Positions 33,386 through 42,561 of a stretch of DNA of 64,000 bases are shown in pieces (position 1 is the first letter of the stretch; the number at the start of each line of letters is the position of its first letter). Under the pieces are notes generated by a model that had not been told where the DNA came from, searched no databases, and saw nothing but the letters and a program-made list of their open reading frames with translations. This DNA is from Anaerolineaceae bacterium oral taxon 439 (GTDB lineage: Bacteria; Chloroflexota; Anaerolineae; Anaerolineales; Anaerolineaceae). A program made the position numbers and the translations under genes. The DNA lies in contig CP017039.1 in NCBI GenBank assembly GCA_001717545.1, positions 1,798,001 through 1,862,000 of the forward strand, read 5' to 3'.

Positions 33386-34372
33386 ATGTCAAAATACCTG
33401 CTGCGCCGGTTTCTTTTCGCGGTGATTATCCTGATCTTCGGATCATTAATTATCTACACCGCGATTCGGTTCTTACCGACTTCCTTTATCGAAACGACCG
33501 CCCGGCAACGTTCCGCTCTTCCGGGAGCTAAACCCTACAACGAAATCTTAGCCGAGCTCAATAAACTGTACGCCCGCGACACGTCGATCCTGGACGGATT
33601 CTTTAAATGGTTCCGGAACGCAATGCGCGGCGACTGGGGGACCTCCTGGGTCTTCAACAAACCGGTCCTCGCGAAATTCAGGGAAGTTATCTGGTATTCG
33701 GTCTTCTTAAACGTCGTCACGCTCTTCGTCCAGACGTTTATCTCAATTCCGCTGGGGATCACGGCGGCGCGCAATCAGTATGGAAAAACCGACTACTTCG
33801 TGACCGTTTTCTCGTTAGCCTGTATCTCGCTCCCGACGTTCTTCCTGGCGACCGTGCTGAAATTCATTTTTTCCATTAAGTTAGGCTGGTTCGACCTGTA
33901 TGGCGCCGTCGGCCGCTACCACATGCAGCTCAGCGAATTCAGGAAGTTCCTCGACCTGTCGCATCATATGGTGCTGCCGGTCATTACGCTTTCAATGCTG
34001 AGTATCGGCGGCATGATGCGCTTTACGCGAACGAACATGCTCGAAGTCCTCAACGCAGACTACATCCGCACCGCCCGGGCCAAAGGCCTTCCGGAGGACG
34101 TCGTCATCCGCAAGCACGCGTTCCGCAACACCCTGATCCCGCTGGTCACGTACATGTCCTACCTGATCCCGAACCTGTTCGCCGGATCGCTGATTACGGA
34201 AACGCTCTTTCAGATTCCCGGAATCGGCTTCGCGTCCTACACGGCCGTTACCCAGGGAGACATCCCCTTCGCCATGTTCTATTCGTTCCTGTCCATCGCG
34301 CTGACCCAGGTCAGCCTGCTGATCGCCGATTTCATGTACGCGGTCGTCGATCCGCGCGTCCGGATAAATTAG
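33386..34372 (+). CDS. Peptide ABC transporter permease (OppB/DppB family)
   Basis: A 328-residue membrane protein with six transmembrane helices, beginning MSKYLLRRFLF as is usual for OppB/DppB. The EAA-loop motif is YIRTARAKGLPEDVVIRKHAFRN-like, and the C terminus ends YAVVDPRVRIN. It pairs with the next permease to form the membrane channel. I start it at the ATG at 33386 with AAGGAG; the frame opens earlier at 33257 without homology. Confidence 0.93.
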   Translation: MSKYLLRRFLFAVIILIFGSLIIYTAIRFLPTSFIETTARQRSALPGAKPYNEILAELNKLYARDTSILDGFFKWFRNAMRGDWGTSWVFNKPVLAKFREVIWYSVFLNVVTLFVQTFISIPLGITAARNQYGKTDYFVTVFSLACISLPTFFLATVLKFIFSIKLGWFDLYGAVGRYHMQLSEFRKFLDLSHHMVLPVITLSMLSIGGMMRFTRTNMLEVLNADYIRTARAKGLPEDVVIRKHAFRNTLIPLVTYMSYLIPNLFAGSLITETLFQIPGIGFASYTAVTQGDIPFAMFYSFLSIALTQVSLLIADFMYAVVDPRVRIN

Positions 34373-34388
34373 ATAAGGAGTCTCCGAA

Positions 34389-36146
34389 ATGAGCGAACAA
34401 CCCATCATGAACCAGAACGATTCCGAACCGCCCGAAGCGGAAATCCGTCTCGACGACGAAAAAAGGATCCGCGTACTTTCTCCGGGGCTGCTGATCTGGC
34501 GGCGTTTCGTCCGCAACAAGCTCGCCATCGCCGGCATGGTCATCCTGATCGTCATGTTCGCGTTCTCGTTCATCGGCGGCCTCCTTTCCCCATATAAACA
34601 GCAGCAGGTCTTCCGAAAACAGGAAGCGATCCTGCACGAATACGCGTCGGGGTCGCTGAACCAGGATTTACGGTATATCGTCAGAGACGGCGAATCCTTC
34701 TCGAATATCGCCGCCGCCAACTTTGTCCTCGCGAAAAATAACGGCGCAGCCACCTTTGAACACGGGGGCGTTCATTATTCTTATATAGAATTCGGCGACG
34801 ATTTCTATCAGATTTTCAGTCTTGCGGAAATCGGAAACGTCCTGCTTCTCGGAAAGACCGCGGAATTCACACTGAACGCCGGAGAAACGCTGACCCCGGA
34901 GGAAGAAACCGCGATCACCGACGCGATTAAAGCGAAAACCGAAGCGTTCGATTTCAACGACCAGCAGTTCGTCCTTCGCCGCCAGGGAAAAAACACCGTC
35001 GTCAGCGTCACCCGGCCGATCGCGATCGCGACCACGCTGATTTTCGACGCGTTTCATCCGGACGGCGCCGGCATCGTTAAGAAATACGGATTCGTCCGCG
35101 GCGCCGGGCTGGCCATGATCGGGAACGAGGAAACGTTTGAGTTCGACGGCCAGCGGTACGCGATCGTCGAAGACGAAGATCGGACGATCGTCTATCTCGA
35201 CAGCGCCGGCGGCGAACCGTTCGCCTCGATTTCGAACCTGATGATCCGCGCCGCGTCGAGGAATATCTTCCTGAGCGTCGATTTCAAGAACGCCTTCCTG
35301 GAAGCGATCGACGAGGGGCATACGACCTTTACCGTCGCCGACAAAAACGGGGACCCGGTCGAATACCGGATTTCCCGAACGCATAATACCTATACGATCC
35401 GGACTGAAACGGTTTCCGAACTGATCGATATGTATGCGTTCCCGTCCATGCGGCATCCGCTCGGGACCGACAGCAACGGCATGGACGTTTTGACGCGACT
35501 GATGTACGGCGGACGCGTTTCGCTGATCGTCGGTTTCGTCGTCGTCTTTATCGAAACGATTATCGGCGTCATTATCGGCGGAATCTCCGGCTATTTCGGC
35601 GGAGCCGCCGACATGCTGCTCATGCGCTTCATCGACATCTTCAATACGATCCCGTTTTATCCGATCGTCTTCATCCTTGGCGCGATCATGGACACGATCC
35701 AGATCCCCCCGATGAAACGGATTTTTGTGCTGATGATCGCGATCGGGCTGAACGGCTGGACGTCGATCGCCCGGATCGTCCGCGGCCAGATCCTTTCCCT
35801 CCGGGAACAGGACTTCATGGTCGCCACGCGCGCGACCGGGATCCGGACCATGCGGCAGATTTTCGTCCATCTCGTCCCGAACGTCATGCCGCTCCTGATC
35901 GTTCAGGCGACGCTTTCGCTCGGCTCGATTATTATCATTGAAGCAACGCTTTCGTTCCTTGGGATCGGGATCAAATACCCGTACGCTTCATGGGGCTCGA
36001 TTATCAACGCCGCGACCAACCTGTACGTCATGACCAACTACTGGTTCATGTGGTTCCCGGCGGGCGTCCTGATCTTCGTTACCGTTCTCGGCTTCAACTT
36101 CGTCGGAGACGGCCTGCGCGATGCGTTTGACCCGAAGATGAAATAA
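34389..36146 (+). CDS. Peptide ABC transporter permease (OppC/DppC family) with a large extracytoplasmic insertion
   Basis: A 585-residue permease, about twice the normal length. After a cytoplasmic N terminus and the first helix (about 44-66), roughly 285 residues (about 68-355) of soluble sequence are inserted before HPLGTDSNGMDVLTRLMYG, which in ordinary OppC follows the first helix within a few dozen residues. The remainder is a normal five-helix permease with the EAA loop ATRATGIRTMRQIFVHLVPN and ending GDGLRDAFDPKMK. The insertion should lie on the outer face, where it could contact the unusually long binding protein. Confidence 0.92.
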   Translation: MSEQPIMNQNDSEPPEAEIRLDDEKRIRVLSPGLLIWRRFVRNKLAIAGMVILIVMFAFSFIGGLLSPYKQQQVFRKQEAILHEYASGSLNQDLRYIVRDGESFSNIAAANFVLAKNNGAATFEHGGVHYSYIEFGDDFYQIFSLAEIGNVLLLGKTAEFTLNAGETLTPEEETAITDAIKAKTEAFDFNDQQFVLRRQGKNTVVSVTRPIAIATTLIFDAFHPDGAGIVKKYGFVRGAGLAMIGNEETFEFDGQRYAIVEDEDRTIVYLDSAGGEPFASISNLMIRAASRNIFLSVDFKNAFLEAIDEGHTTFTVADKNGDPVEYRISRTHNTYTIRTETVSELIDMYAFPSMRHPLGTDSNGMDVLTRLMYGGRVSLIVGFVVVFIETIIGVIIGGISGYFGGAADMLLMRFIDIFNTIPFYPIVFILGAIMDTIQIPPMKRIFVLMIAIGLNGWTSIARIVRGQILSLREQDFMVATRATGIRTMRQIFVHLVPNVMPLLIVQATLSLGSIIIIEATLSFLGIGIKYPYASWGSIINAATNLYVMTNYWFMWFPAGVLIFVTVLGFNFVGDGLRDAFDPKMK

Positions 36147-36159
36147 CGGAGGAACCGAC

Positions 36160-37326
36160 ATGGCATTCTGGAATAAGAAATCTACGAAAAAATCGCTCGA
36201 CGCGAATTATATTTCGGCGTCCGATTCGGCGAGAATCGCCCGCGAGAACCGGAAAATCACCTCCGCAATGGAACGGAAACGCAACCGAAAAAACGTTCCG
36301 GAATCGGAATATCTGACGGAAATGCGCGATCCGAATAACGTCGTTGAATTCGACGACGTTCATACTTATTTCTACACCGATATCGGCACTGTTCATGCCG
36401 TCGACGGCGTTTCGTTCGATGTCCCGGCGAGCTCGACCGTCGGCGTTGTCGGCGAGTCCGGCTGCGGGAAGTCCGTCACGGCGCTGTCGCTGATGCAGCT
36501 TGTCCAACGTCCGCAGGGACAAACCGTCAAAGGCCAGATCCGCGTCAACCTCGGCGACAAGGCCTACGATATCGTCCAGACGCCGACCGAGGCCATGCGC
36601 CATATTCGCGGCAATGAAGTCTCCATGATCTTCCAGGAACCGATGACGTCGCTCAACCCGGTTTTTCGCGTCGGCGCACAGATCGACGAAGTCATCCGGA
36701 TGCACAATCCCAGCATATCGAAAGAGGACGTCAGAAAACGCACGCTGGAAATGATCGAGATGGTCGGGATCGCGAATCAGGCCGGCATCTACGAAATGTA
36801 TCCGCATCAGCTTTCCGGCGGAATGCGTCAGCGGATCATGATCGCGATCGCCCTCGCCTGCAGCCCGAAAGTCGTTATCGCCGACGAACCGACGACCGCG
36901 CTCGACGTCACCATCCAGGCGCAGATTCTCGACCTGTTCCGGAGCCTGAAATCCCGGATCAACGCCTCGATTATCCTGATTACCCATGACCTGGGCGTCG
37001 TCGCCGAAATGGCCGATTACGTCGTCGTCATGTATTCGAGCCGGATCGTCGAGAAAGGAACCGCGCGCGAAATCTTCCAAAACCCCTGCCATCCGTATAC
37101 CGTCGGATTGATGAACTCCAAGCCGATCCTCAATAAAAAAGTTGATAAGCTATACTCAATCCCCGGTTCGGTACCCAGCCCGATCGACATGCCGAACCAC
37201 TGTTATTTCCGCGATCGCTGTGATAAGCGGATCGCCCGCTGCAACGGCGCGTATCCCTGCCAGATTCAACTGTCAGAGACCCATTTTGTCAGCTGCCACC
37301 TTTACGAATCGGAGGATGCGAAATGA
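36160..37326 (+). CDS. Peptide ABC transporter ATPase (OppD/DppD family)
   Basis: A 388-residue ATPase with Walker A GESGCGKS, signature LSGGMRQR, Walker B VVIADEPTTALD and H-loop ITHDLG. The C-terminal oligopeptide domain has the cysteine-bearing CYFRDRCDKRIARC that in relatives binds an Fe-S cluster. A basic N-terminal extension of about 60 residues precedes the ATPase core. It overlaps the next ATPase gene by ATGA. Confidence 0.95.
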   Translation: MAFWNKKSTKKSLDANYISASDSARIARENRKITSAMERKRNRKNVPESEYLTEMRDPNNVVEFDDVHTYFYTDIGTVHAVDGVSFDVPASSTVGVVGESGCGKSVTALSLMQLVQRPQGQTVKGQIRVNLGDKAYDIVQTPTEAMRHIRGNEVSMIFQEPMTSLNPVFRVGAQIDEVIRMHNPSISKEDVRKRTLEMIEMVGIANQAGIYEMYPHQLSGGMRQRIMIAIALACSPKVVIADEPTTALDVTIQAQILDLFRSLKSRINASIILITHDLGVVAEMADYVVVMYSSRIVEKGTAREIFQNPCHPYTVGLMNSKPILNKKVDKLYSIPGSVPSPIDMPNHCYFRDRCDKRIARCNGAYPCQIQLSETHFVSCHLYESEDAK

Positions 37327-38297
37327 GCGAACAACCTCTCATTGAAGTCAGAAATTTGAAAAAGTATTTCCCGCTTCGGAGCGGCTTTTTCAACCGCGTC
37401 ACCGGGCACGTTAAAGCGGTCGACGGAATTTCGTTTACAATTCCGCGCGGGAAAACGATGGGCCTGGTCGGGGAATCCGGCTGCGGAAAGTCAACGACCG
37501 GAAAGACGCTCCTCCGGCTCGAAGAAAAGACCTCGGGCGACGTCCTTTTTGAGGGTCGGGAAATCTACGATATCGGAACCAAGGAAATGCGCCGGCTCCG
37601 TCCGAAGCTCCAGATTATTTTCCAGGATCCGTATTCATCGCTCTCGCCGCGCCTCCCCGTCGGCGAAATTATCGGCGAGGCCGTCCGGGAACATCGGATC
37701 GTCCCGCCGGATGAATTCGACGAATACGTGACCCGGATCATGCTCGCCAGCGGACTTCAGGAATACCATAAGCTCCGCTATCCGCATGAGTTTTCCGGCG
37801 GACAGCGTCAGCGGATCTGTATCGCGCGCGCGTTAGCGCTGAACCCGAGGTTTATCGTCTGCGACGAGCCGGTCTCCGCGCTCGACGTCTCGATCCAGGC
37901 GCAGATTATCAATCTTCTCGAAGAGCTTCAGGCTCAATTCGATTTAGCCTACCTCTTCATCTCCCATGACCTCTCCGTCGTTCAGCATATTTCCGATTTC
38001 GTCGGCGTCATGTACCTCGGATCGATGGTCGAGACGGCGTCCAAGGAAGAAATCTTTGCGCATCCGCTTCATCCGTATACCGAAGCGCTTTTCAGCGCAA
38101 TTCCCGTCCCGGATCCGGACTACAAAATGAACCGGATCATCCTCGAAGGTTCGATACCTTCTCCGGCGCGGCCGCCGTCCGGCTGCAAATTCCATACCCG
38201 CTGCGCGAAGGCCATGCCGAAATGCAGTGAGACCGCGCCCGAAATGATCGAGGCCGCCCCGGGTCATTTTGTCAGCTGTCACCTGTTCGGAGGATAA
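37323..38297 (+). CDS. Peptide ABC transporter ATPase (OppF/DppF family)
   Basis: A 324-residue ATPase with Walker A GESGCGKST, FQDPYSSLSPR, signature FSGGQRQR, Walker B FIVCDEPVSALD and a C-terminal GCKFHTRC cysteine cluster. It forms the heterodimeric motor with the preceding OppD-type subunit. Confidence 0.95.
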   Translation: MSEQPLIEVRNLKKYFPLRSGFFNRVTGHVKAVDGISFTIPRGKTMGLVGESGCGKSTTGKTLLRLEEKTSGDVLFEGREIYDIGTKEMRRLRPKLQIIFQDPYSSLSPRLPVGEIIGEAVREHRIVPPDEFDEYVTRIMLASGLQEYHKLRYPHEFSGGQRQRICIARALALNPRFIVCDEPVSALDVSIQAQIINLLEELQAQFDLAYLFISHDLSVVQHISDFVGVMYLGSMVETASKEEIFAHPLHPYTEALFSAIPVPDPDYKMNRIILEGSIPSPARPPSGCKFHTRCAKAMPKCSETAPEMIEAAPGHFVSCHLFGG

Positions 38298-38303
38298 ACG
38301 AGC

Positions 38304-38528
38304 ATGAAAACGACGCGTCAGGACGAATGGATCGACGACGGCCATACGATCGTCAGCATGAATGTTGAAGGGATGCCCTGGTACCGGCCGGCAAACCGAC
38401 CCAAAGAAACGGTCAGCGACGGCTACACGACATGGATGATTATCAAGGAGAGCTGGAAAGCCGCCGTCGTCGTCTGCACGGTTTTTTCGCTCGCGCTGAT
38501 CCTGACCATGGCCGCGTTCCTCCGATAG
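38304..38528 (+). CDS. Small single-pass membrane protein at the end of the peptide ABC operon
   Basis: A 74-residue protein: a polar N-terminal half with WYRPANRPKE and one C-terminal helix (about 50-71). It starts 6 nt after the OppF-type gene, so it is in the operon. No family recognised; it may be a small accessory subunit of the importer. Confidence 0.6.
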   Translation: MKTTRQDEWIDDGHTIVSMNVEGMPWYRPANRPKETVSDGYTTWMIIKESWKAAVVVCTVFSLALILTMAAFLR

Positions 38529-38556
38529 ACGGAAAGAAACGAAAAAGAAGCGAAAA

Positions 38557-38596
38557 GTAAAAAGCAGGGGCTGTCCAAATCAGGAGCAGCCCCTGC
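38557..38596 (-). terminator. Terminator of the iron-complex ABC operon
   Basis: Minus-strand stem GCAGGGGCTG / CAGCCCCTGC (38564-38573 with 38587-38596) followed by TTTTTACTTTT. The hairpin could also end the convergent peptide ABC transcript, though there is no T-run in that direction. Confidence 0.8.
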
Positions 38597-38639
38597 CGTC
38601 ATCAGCTGATCAGCAAAACAACTGAATCAGATCAGCAGA

Positions 38640-39449
38640 TCAGTATTTCAGCGAATAATCCACGTACAGCATCCCGCGGATCCCGCGCAGCTCAGCCGGA
38701 ACCTTCCCGTCCGGCGTCAGCCGCTTTTCCATCGCTTTCATCAGCCGCTCTGTATCTTCCGGCGTGAAATCCTCGCCGAAGAGCCAGCTCGCGAAACGGA
38801 GAACGCAGTCCTCCGGCGCGATATCCTCGCGGATCGTCCGGGACGTCGCCTGAAACTTCGGAAGGTAGCCGTCCGCGACGAACAGGTTGAATAAATAGAC
38901 CAGGTCAAAACTGACGCGCTTTCTGGGCGTTATTCCCATGTCCGCCGCGATCGTATCGAGAAACAGATCGTTCCGTTCGATCCAGGTCCCAAGAAAAACG
39001 CCCTTCTTCGCTATCTTCAAAAATTTCAGATAGTTTTCGTAATAGTCAACAATCGGGCAGTTTGCCACGAAAATATAATCGTACGGCTTCGTTGGCTCAA
39101 ATTCCTGAAACGACGAATGATAAACCGGGACGTCCGCGTAACCGTTCTCAGCAGCATACGCTTTCGCCGTCCTGACCATCGCGATCGACGGGTCCAATCC
39201 TTCGGCCCTCGCCCCGGCGTCCAGCAGCAATTTCAGGTACCTGCCCGCGCCGCAACCCGAATCGAGAACGCTCATTCCATCGAGATCGCCGACGGAAGAC
39301 TTGAAAAACGAGAAATAACCGTCGCCGTCCGCGCGCGCGGATAAACGGCTGACTTCCTTCGCCCGCCGGTTCCACATCCGGTTCGAGGCCTCGATATCCT
39401 GAGCTGGATTCGAGAGCTTTTCCTGACAAATCTCGCGCAGCTTATTCAT
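38640..39449 (-). CDS. Class I SAM-dependent methyltransferase
   Basis: A 269-residue Rossmann-fold methyltransferase. Motif I is VLDSGCGAGRYLKLLL, followed by the acidic ribose-binding segment AEGLDPS and motif IV-like FVANCPIVDYY. Its substrate cannot be read from sequence. It overlaps the binding-protein gene by 8 nt, as the last gene of the iron-complex importer operon, so it may modify an imported chelate or a cellular metallophore. Confidence 0.8.
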   Translation of the reverse strand: MNKLREICQEKLSNPAQDIEASNRMWNRRAKEVSRLSARADGDGYFSFFKSSVGDLDGMSVLDSGCGAGRYLKLLLDAGARAEGLDPSIAMVRTAKAYAAENGYADVPVYHSSFQEFEPTKPYDYIFVANCPIVDYYENYLKFLKIAKKGVFLGTWIERNDLFLDTIAADMGITPRKRVSFDLVYLFNLFVADGYLPKFQATSRTIREDIAPEDCVLRFASWLFGEDFTPEDTERLMKAMEKRLTPDGKVPAELRGIRGMLYVDYSLKY

Positions 39450-40548
39450 TAGCGAACGTACTCGTCGTAAACGATTCCGGATACGTCTTCAGCAGATCGG
39501 CATAAACATCCTTCCCGACGAAAAGCGTATAAATCTCGGCGGCCTTCTCCTTAAGATCGATATCGGCGAAATTTTCCGGATGGGCCAGCGATCCGATAAA
39601 GTACATATTCAGAATCGCCGTATCATAGTTCATCCCATACGTGAAGTACGGCATGATGTAATGGGCGTTTTTATTCTTGAACGCGGAAAGCGAGCGATAA
39701 AAATCCGGATCAGCCGCCATGTCTTCGTCAAGGAGCGTCTTCCCGCTCAGATCCAGAATAATCATCTCAGGGTCCAGATCAAGAAGCTTTTCCTTGTCAA
39801 TCATAACGCTGCGCTCGTCGGTCAGCTCGTCCATGACGTTGAAGGCGTTAACCGTACGCAGGAGATCCAGATGCGTTTTCGTCGATAAGATTCCCTGCTC
39901 GCCGCGGAAGCTGCATCCGCCAAGATACATTCTCGGGCTTTCTTCGATCGATCCGGCGCGCGACTGTAAGTCTTTTTCGGTCTCCCGAATAAACGTGTTA
40001 ACCTCTTCCGCACGATCTTCGAGTTTCAATACCTTTCCGATGATCTCGAACGTCCGGTACGTTTTTTCACCGAAAATGTCGCCGCGCATTCCAGCGTCGA
40101 TCCCAACGACCGGAATATCCAGCGTCTTCTGAAGCTCGTCGAGCTCATCGGCGCTCTGGCTGTACGCAACAAAAATAACGTCCGGCTCGGCGAACTTCAG
40201 GAGCTCATAGTCCGGCTCAAATTTCGAGCCGCCCTTCCCAATCGTTTCAAGCTCGCGCAATTCCGGATAAGCGTAGTGAATCGATTGACCGGTAACCGTA
40301 TGGCCCGTCTTCTCGGTCCCTTCGATCCCGACGAGACGATCCGATCCGGCGATATACGCGTAAAGCTTTAATGCTCCATGCCCGATCGAAAGGGTCCGTT
40401 CCGGAACCTTCGTAAACTCAATTGTGCGTCCGGTACTGTCGACGACCGAATAACCTTCCGATGATTCCTGCGCGACGGCGATCGAAGCGAACGCCAGAAG
40501 TGCGACCAGAACCGTAAGACCGACAACTTTTCGAATAGACAGATTCAT
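39442..40548 (-). CDS. Iron-complex type ABC transporter substrate-binding protein
   Basis: A 368-residue class III binding protein of the FecB/BtuF type. The signal peptide ends AVAQ and lacks a lipobox. Conserved features are VVDSTGRTIEFTKVPERTLSIG at the mature N terminus, the FAEPDVIFVAYSQSADEL segment and a long rigid helix between lobes. Ligand (siderophore, heme, corrinoid or other chelate) is not determined. It lies 20 nt downstream of the ATPase gene. Confidence 0.85.
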   Translation of the reverse strand: MNLSIRKVVGLTVLVALLAFASIAVAQESSEGYSVVDSTGRTIEFTKVPERTLSIGHGALKLYAYIAGSDRLVGIEGTEKTGHTVTGQSIHYAYPELRELETIGKGGSKFEPDYELLKFAEPDVIFVAYSQSADELDELQKTLDIPVVGIDAGMRGDIFGEKTYRTFEIIGKVLKLEDRAEEVNTFIRETEKDLQSRAGSIEESPRMYLGGCSFRGEQGILSTKTHLDLLRTVNAFNVMDELTDERSVMIDKEKLLDLDPEMIILDLSGKTLLDEDMAADPDFYRSLSAFKNKNAHYIMPYFTYGMNYDTAILNMYFIGSLAHPENFADIDLKEKAAEIYTLFVGKDVYADLLKTYPESFTTSTFANE

Positions 40549-40568
40549 TCAATACTCCTTATAAACCT

Positions 40569-41321
40569 TTAATTCAGGATAATAAATTTTTTGTCGCCAT
40601 GATTTAATACTTCGACGTCAAGATTATAAACGTCACGGATCGATTCGCGCGTGATAACCGACGCGCCGCCATAATCGTAGACCGCCCCGTCTTTCAGCAG
40701 CAGAAACTTATCCGAATAACGCAGCGCGAGATTAATATCATGGATACTCACAATAACCGAAATCTGCTTCTCTTCGCAGTATTCCCGAACCAGCCGCATA
40801 ACCGCGACCTGATTTTTAATATCCAGACTGCTCGTCGGTTCGTCCAGCAGGAGAACCTTCGGCTCCTGCGCCAACGCTCTGGCGAGGATGACTTTTTGAA
40901 ATTCGCCGCCGCTCAGCGTATTCGCGTCGCGCATCGCGAACTTCTCCAGACCCAGCTTCCGGATAAGATATTCGACATGATCGTAGTCAGTCTGGACCGC
41001 GTCCTGACGGATATGCGGAAGACGTCCGATCAGGATCGTATCGTAAACCGTATTTCTGACCGGAACGTTATACTGGCTGACGTACGCGGCGCGGCGCGCC
41101 ATTTCCCTGTGGCTCATACGACGGACGTCCTCTCCATCGAGATAAATCGCGCCGCTCTCGGGACAAAGAATCTTGATCAGGTTCTTCAGCAGCGTCGATT
41201 TCCCCGCGCCGTTGATCCCCAGAAGCGAAACGAAACAGCCGCATCCCAGATCGAAGCTGACATTTTTCAGGATATAACTGCTGTACTTGAAATTAAGCTG
41301 GTCAACCTGGATCAGGTTCAT
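40569..41321 (-). CDS. Iron-complex type ABC transporter ATPase (FecE/FepC family)
   Basis: A 250-residue ATPase with Walker A GINGAGKST, signature LSGGEFQKV, Walker B VLLLDEPTSSLD and H-loop SIHDIN, the usual set for FecE/FhuC/BtuD subunits. It overlaps the permease gene by ATGA. Confidence 0.93.
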   Translation of the reverse strand: MNLIQVDQLNFKYSSYILKNVSFDLGCGCFVSLLGINGAGKSTLLKNLIKILCPESGAIYLDGEDVRRMSHREMARRAAYVSQYNVPVRNTVYDTILIGRLPHIRQDAVQTDYDHVEYLIRKLGLEKFAMRDANTLSGGEFQKVILARALAQEPKVLLLDEPTSSLDIKNQVAVMRLVREYCEEKQISVIVSIHDINLALRYSDKFLLLKDGAVYDYGGASVITRESIRDVYNLDVEVLNHGDKKFIILN

Positions 41322-42343
41322 ATCGACTTTTCTTTCAATAAGATATACACGAACACAGGCGCGCCTAAGATCGACGTAATCGCGCCGACCGGAAGAACGA
41401 GCGGAGCCGAAACCGTCCGTGCCAGCGTATCGCTGAACAGGACCAGAAACGCTCCCATCAGCAGCGTGCCGGGGATCATGAAGCGCTTATCTTCGCCGAT
41501 AATCCGTTTGGTGACCTGCGGCGCGAGCAGGCCGACAAACCCGATAACGCCGACGAAGGCAACGCTGATCCCGGTATTCAGCGCGGCCAGAAAGATGGAC
41601 AGGTTCCGCATGCCGCGCGTATCGACGCCTAACGAATGCGCCGTATGCTCCCCCGAATCCATCGCATTCATATGCCAGCGATACAGGTAAACAATCAGCG
41701 AGGACAGGAGCGACACGACCATGACGATCGCGATTTCATGGAAATTGATCCGACCAAGATCGCCGAAGGTCCAGGCAACGGCCGCCGCCAGCTTCGTTTC
41801 GTCGGCAAAATACTGAATAATAATCGTAATCGCGGAGAACAGCGAATTCAGCGCTACGCCGGCGAGAATAACCGTTGTCTTATCGGCCCGGCGGAGACTC
41901 GAAATCGCCAGAACGAGCAACATGCAGAGGACGGAAGCAATAAATGCAAAGCCCGCCGTCATCATCGAGCCCGCCTCGATACCAAAGCGCGCCAGCGTGA
42001 TAATCGCGATATTCGCGCCCAGCGCAGAAGCAGAAGAAATCCCCAGCGTCGAAGGCGACGCCAGCGGATTATTCAGCGAACTCTGAATAATCATCCCCGA
42101 CAGCGCGGTCCCGATCCCGACGAAAAAACCGCCCAAAACCCGCGGAAGCCGAATCCCATAGACGATAAAGCGGCTTTTGTCGCTTCCTCTCCCAACCAGC
42201 GCCAGAAAACTATCCCAGATCGACATTCCCGAAGAACCGACGTTAATCGACAGGATAGCAATAAAAACCAGCACGCCGCAAAGAAAGATAAGAAACGCTT
42301 TTTTAAACGCAATCCGTTCCCGATACTTTAGATTAATATCCAA
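41318..42343 (-). CDS. Iron-complex type ABC transporter permease (FecCD family)
   Basis: A 341-residue permease of the BtuC/FecCD fold with about ten helices; RLPRVLGGFFVGIGTALSGMIIQ and the FVGLLAPQVTKRIIGEDKR segment are diagnostic. The frame is open to 42514, but the upstream part would read through the promoter and operator. The best start is TTG at 42343, with AGGAGG 13 nt upstream (a long spacing). A single permease gene implies a homodimeric channel. Confidence 0.88.
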   Translation of the reverse strand: MDINLKYRERIAFKKAFLIFLCGVLVFIAILSINVGSSGMSIWDSFLALVGRGSDKSRFIVYGIRLPRVLGGFFVGIGTALSGMIIQSSLNNPLASPSTLGISSASALGANIAIITLARFGIEAGSMMTAGFAFIASVLCMLLVLAISSLRRADKTTVILAGVALNSLFSAITIIIQYFADETKLAAAVAWTFGDLGRINFHEIAIVMVVSLLSSLIVYLYRWHMNAMDSGEHTAHSLGVDTRGMRNLSIFLAALNTGISVAFVGVIGFVGLLAPQVTKRIIGEDKRFMIPGTLLMGAFLVLFSDTLARTVSAPLVLPVGAITSILGAPVFVYILLKEKSI

Positions 42344-42412
42344 CGCTTTAAACCGTCCTCCTGATCCGTCGCCCGTACGGTTCTTACCGCACCGCGCGAT
42401 ATACGGGCCTTC

Positions 42413-42428
42413 GTTAGAGATATCTAAC
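42413..42428 (-). promoter_or_regulatory. Candidate metal-regulator operator
   Basis: GTTAGA-GATA-TCTAAC, a perfect 6-bp inverted repeat with a 4-bp centre, just downstream of the predicted transcription start of the iron-complex operon. Its TTAG...CTAA core recalls DtxR/IdeR/MntR-type sites, but the regulator is not in view. Confidence 0.45.
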
Positions 42429-42440
42429 TCAACGGTCGAA

Positions 42441-42469
42441 CTTATAACATAGATACACGGGCTTGTCAA
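42441..42469 (-). promoter_or_regulatory. Promoter of the iron-complex ABC operon
   Basis: Minus strand: TTGACA (42464-42469), exact 17-nt spacer, TATAAG (42441-42446). One of the best sigma-70 type matches in the window. Confidence 0.75.
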
Positions 42470-42476
42470 ACCGACG

Positions 42477-42530
42477 AAAAATCCTGATTTTGCCGCCGGC
42501 TCAACCGAACCCAACGGGAATCAGGATTTT
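42477..42530 (-). terminator. Terminator of the larC operon
   Basis: AAAATCCTGATT (42477-42488) and AATCAGGATTTT (42519-42530) form a 12-bp stem; on the minus strand it ends in a T-run. It separates larC from the promoter of the iron-complex operon. Confidence 0.75.
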
Positions 42531-42561
42531 CGCTTCACAGCACAGAACGGATCAGACGATA

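Noticed and set aside
34668-35870. A 400-codon frame antisense to the OppC-type permease
   Set aside because: Same reason; low-complexity Asp/Arg/Val-rich translation without homology.
42531-42561. A LarC2 frame reached by ribosomal frameshifting at the end of larC
   Set aside because: Only about 30 nt lie between the stop and the terminator, so no LarC2 domain can fit.
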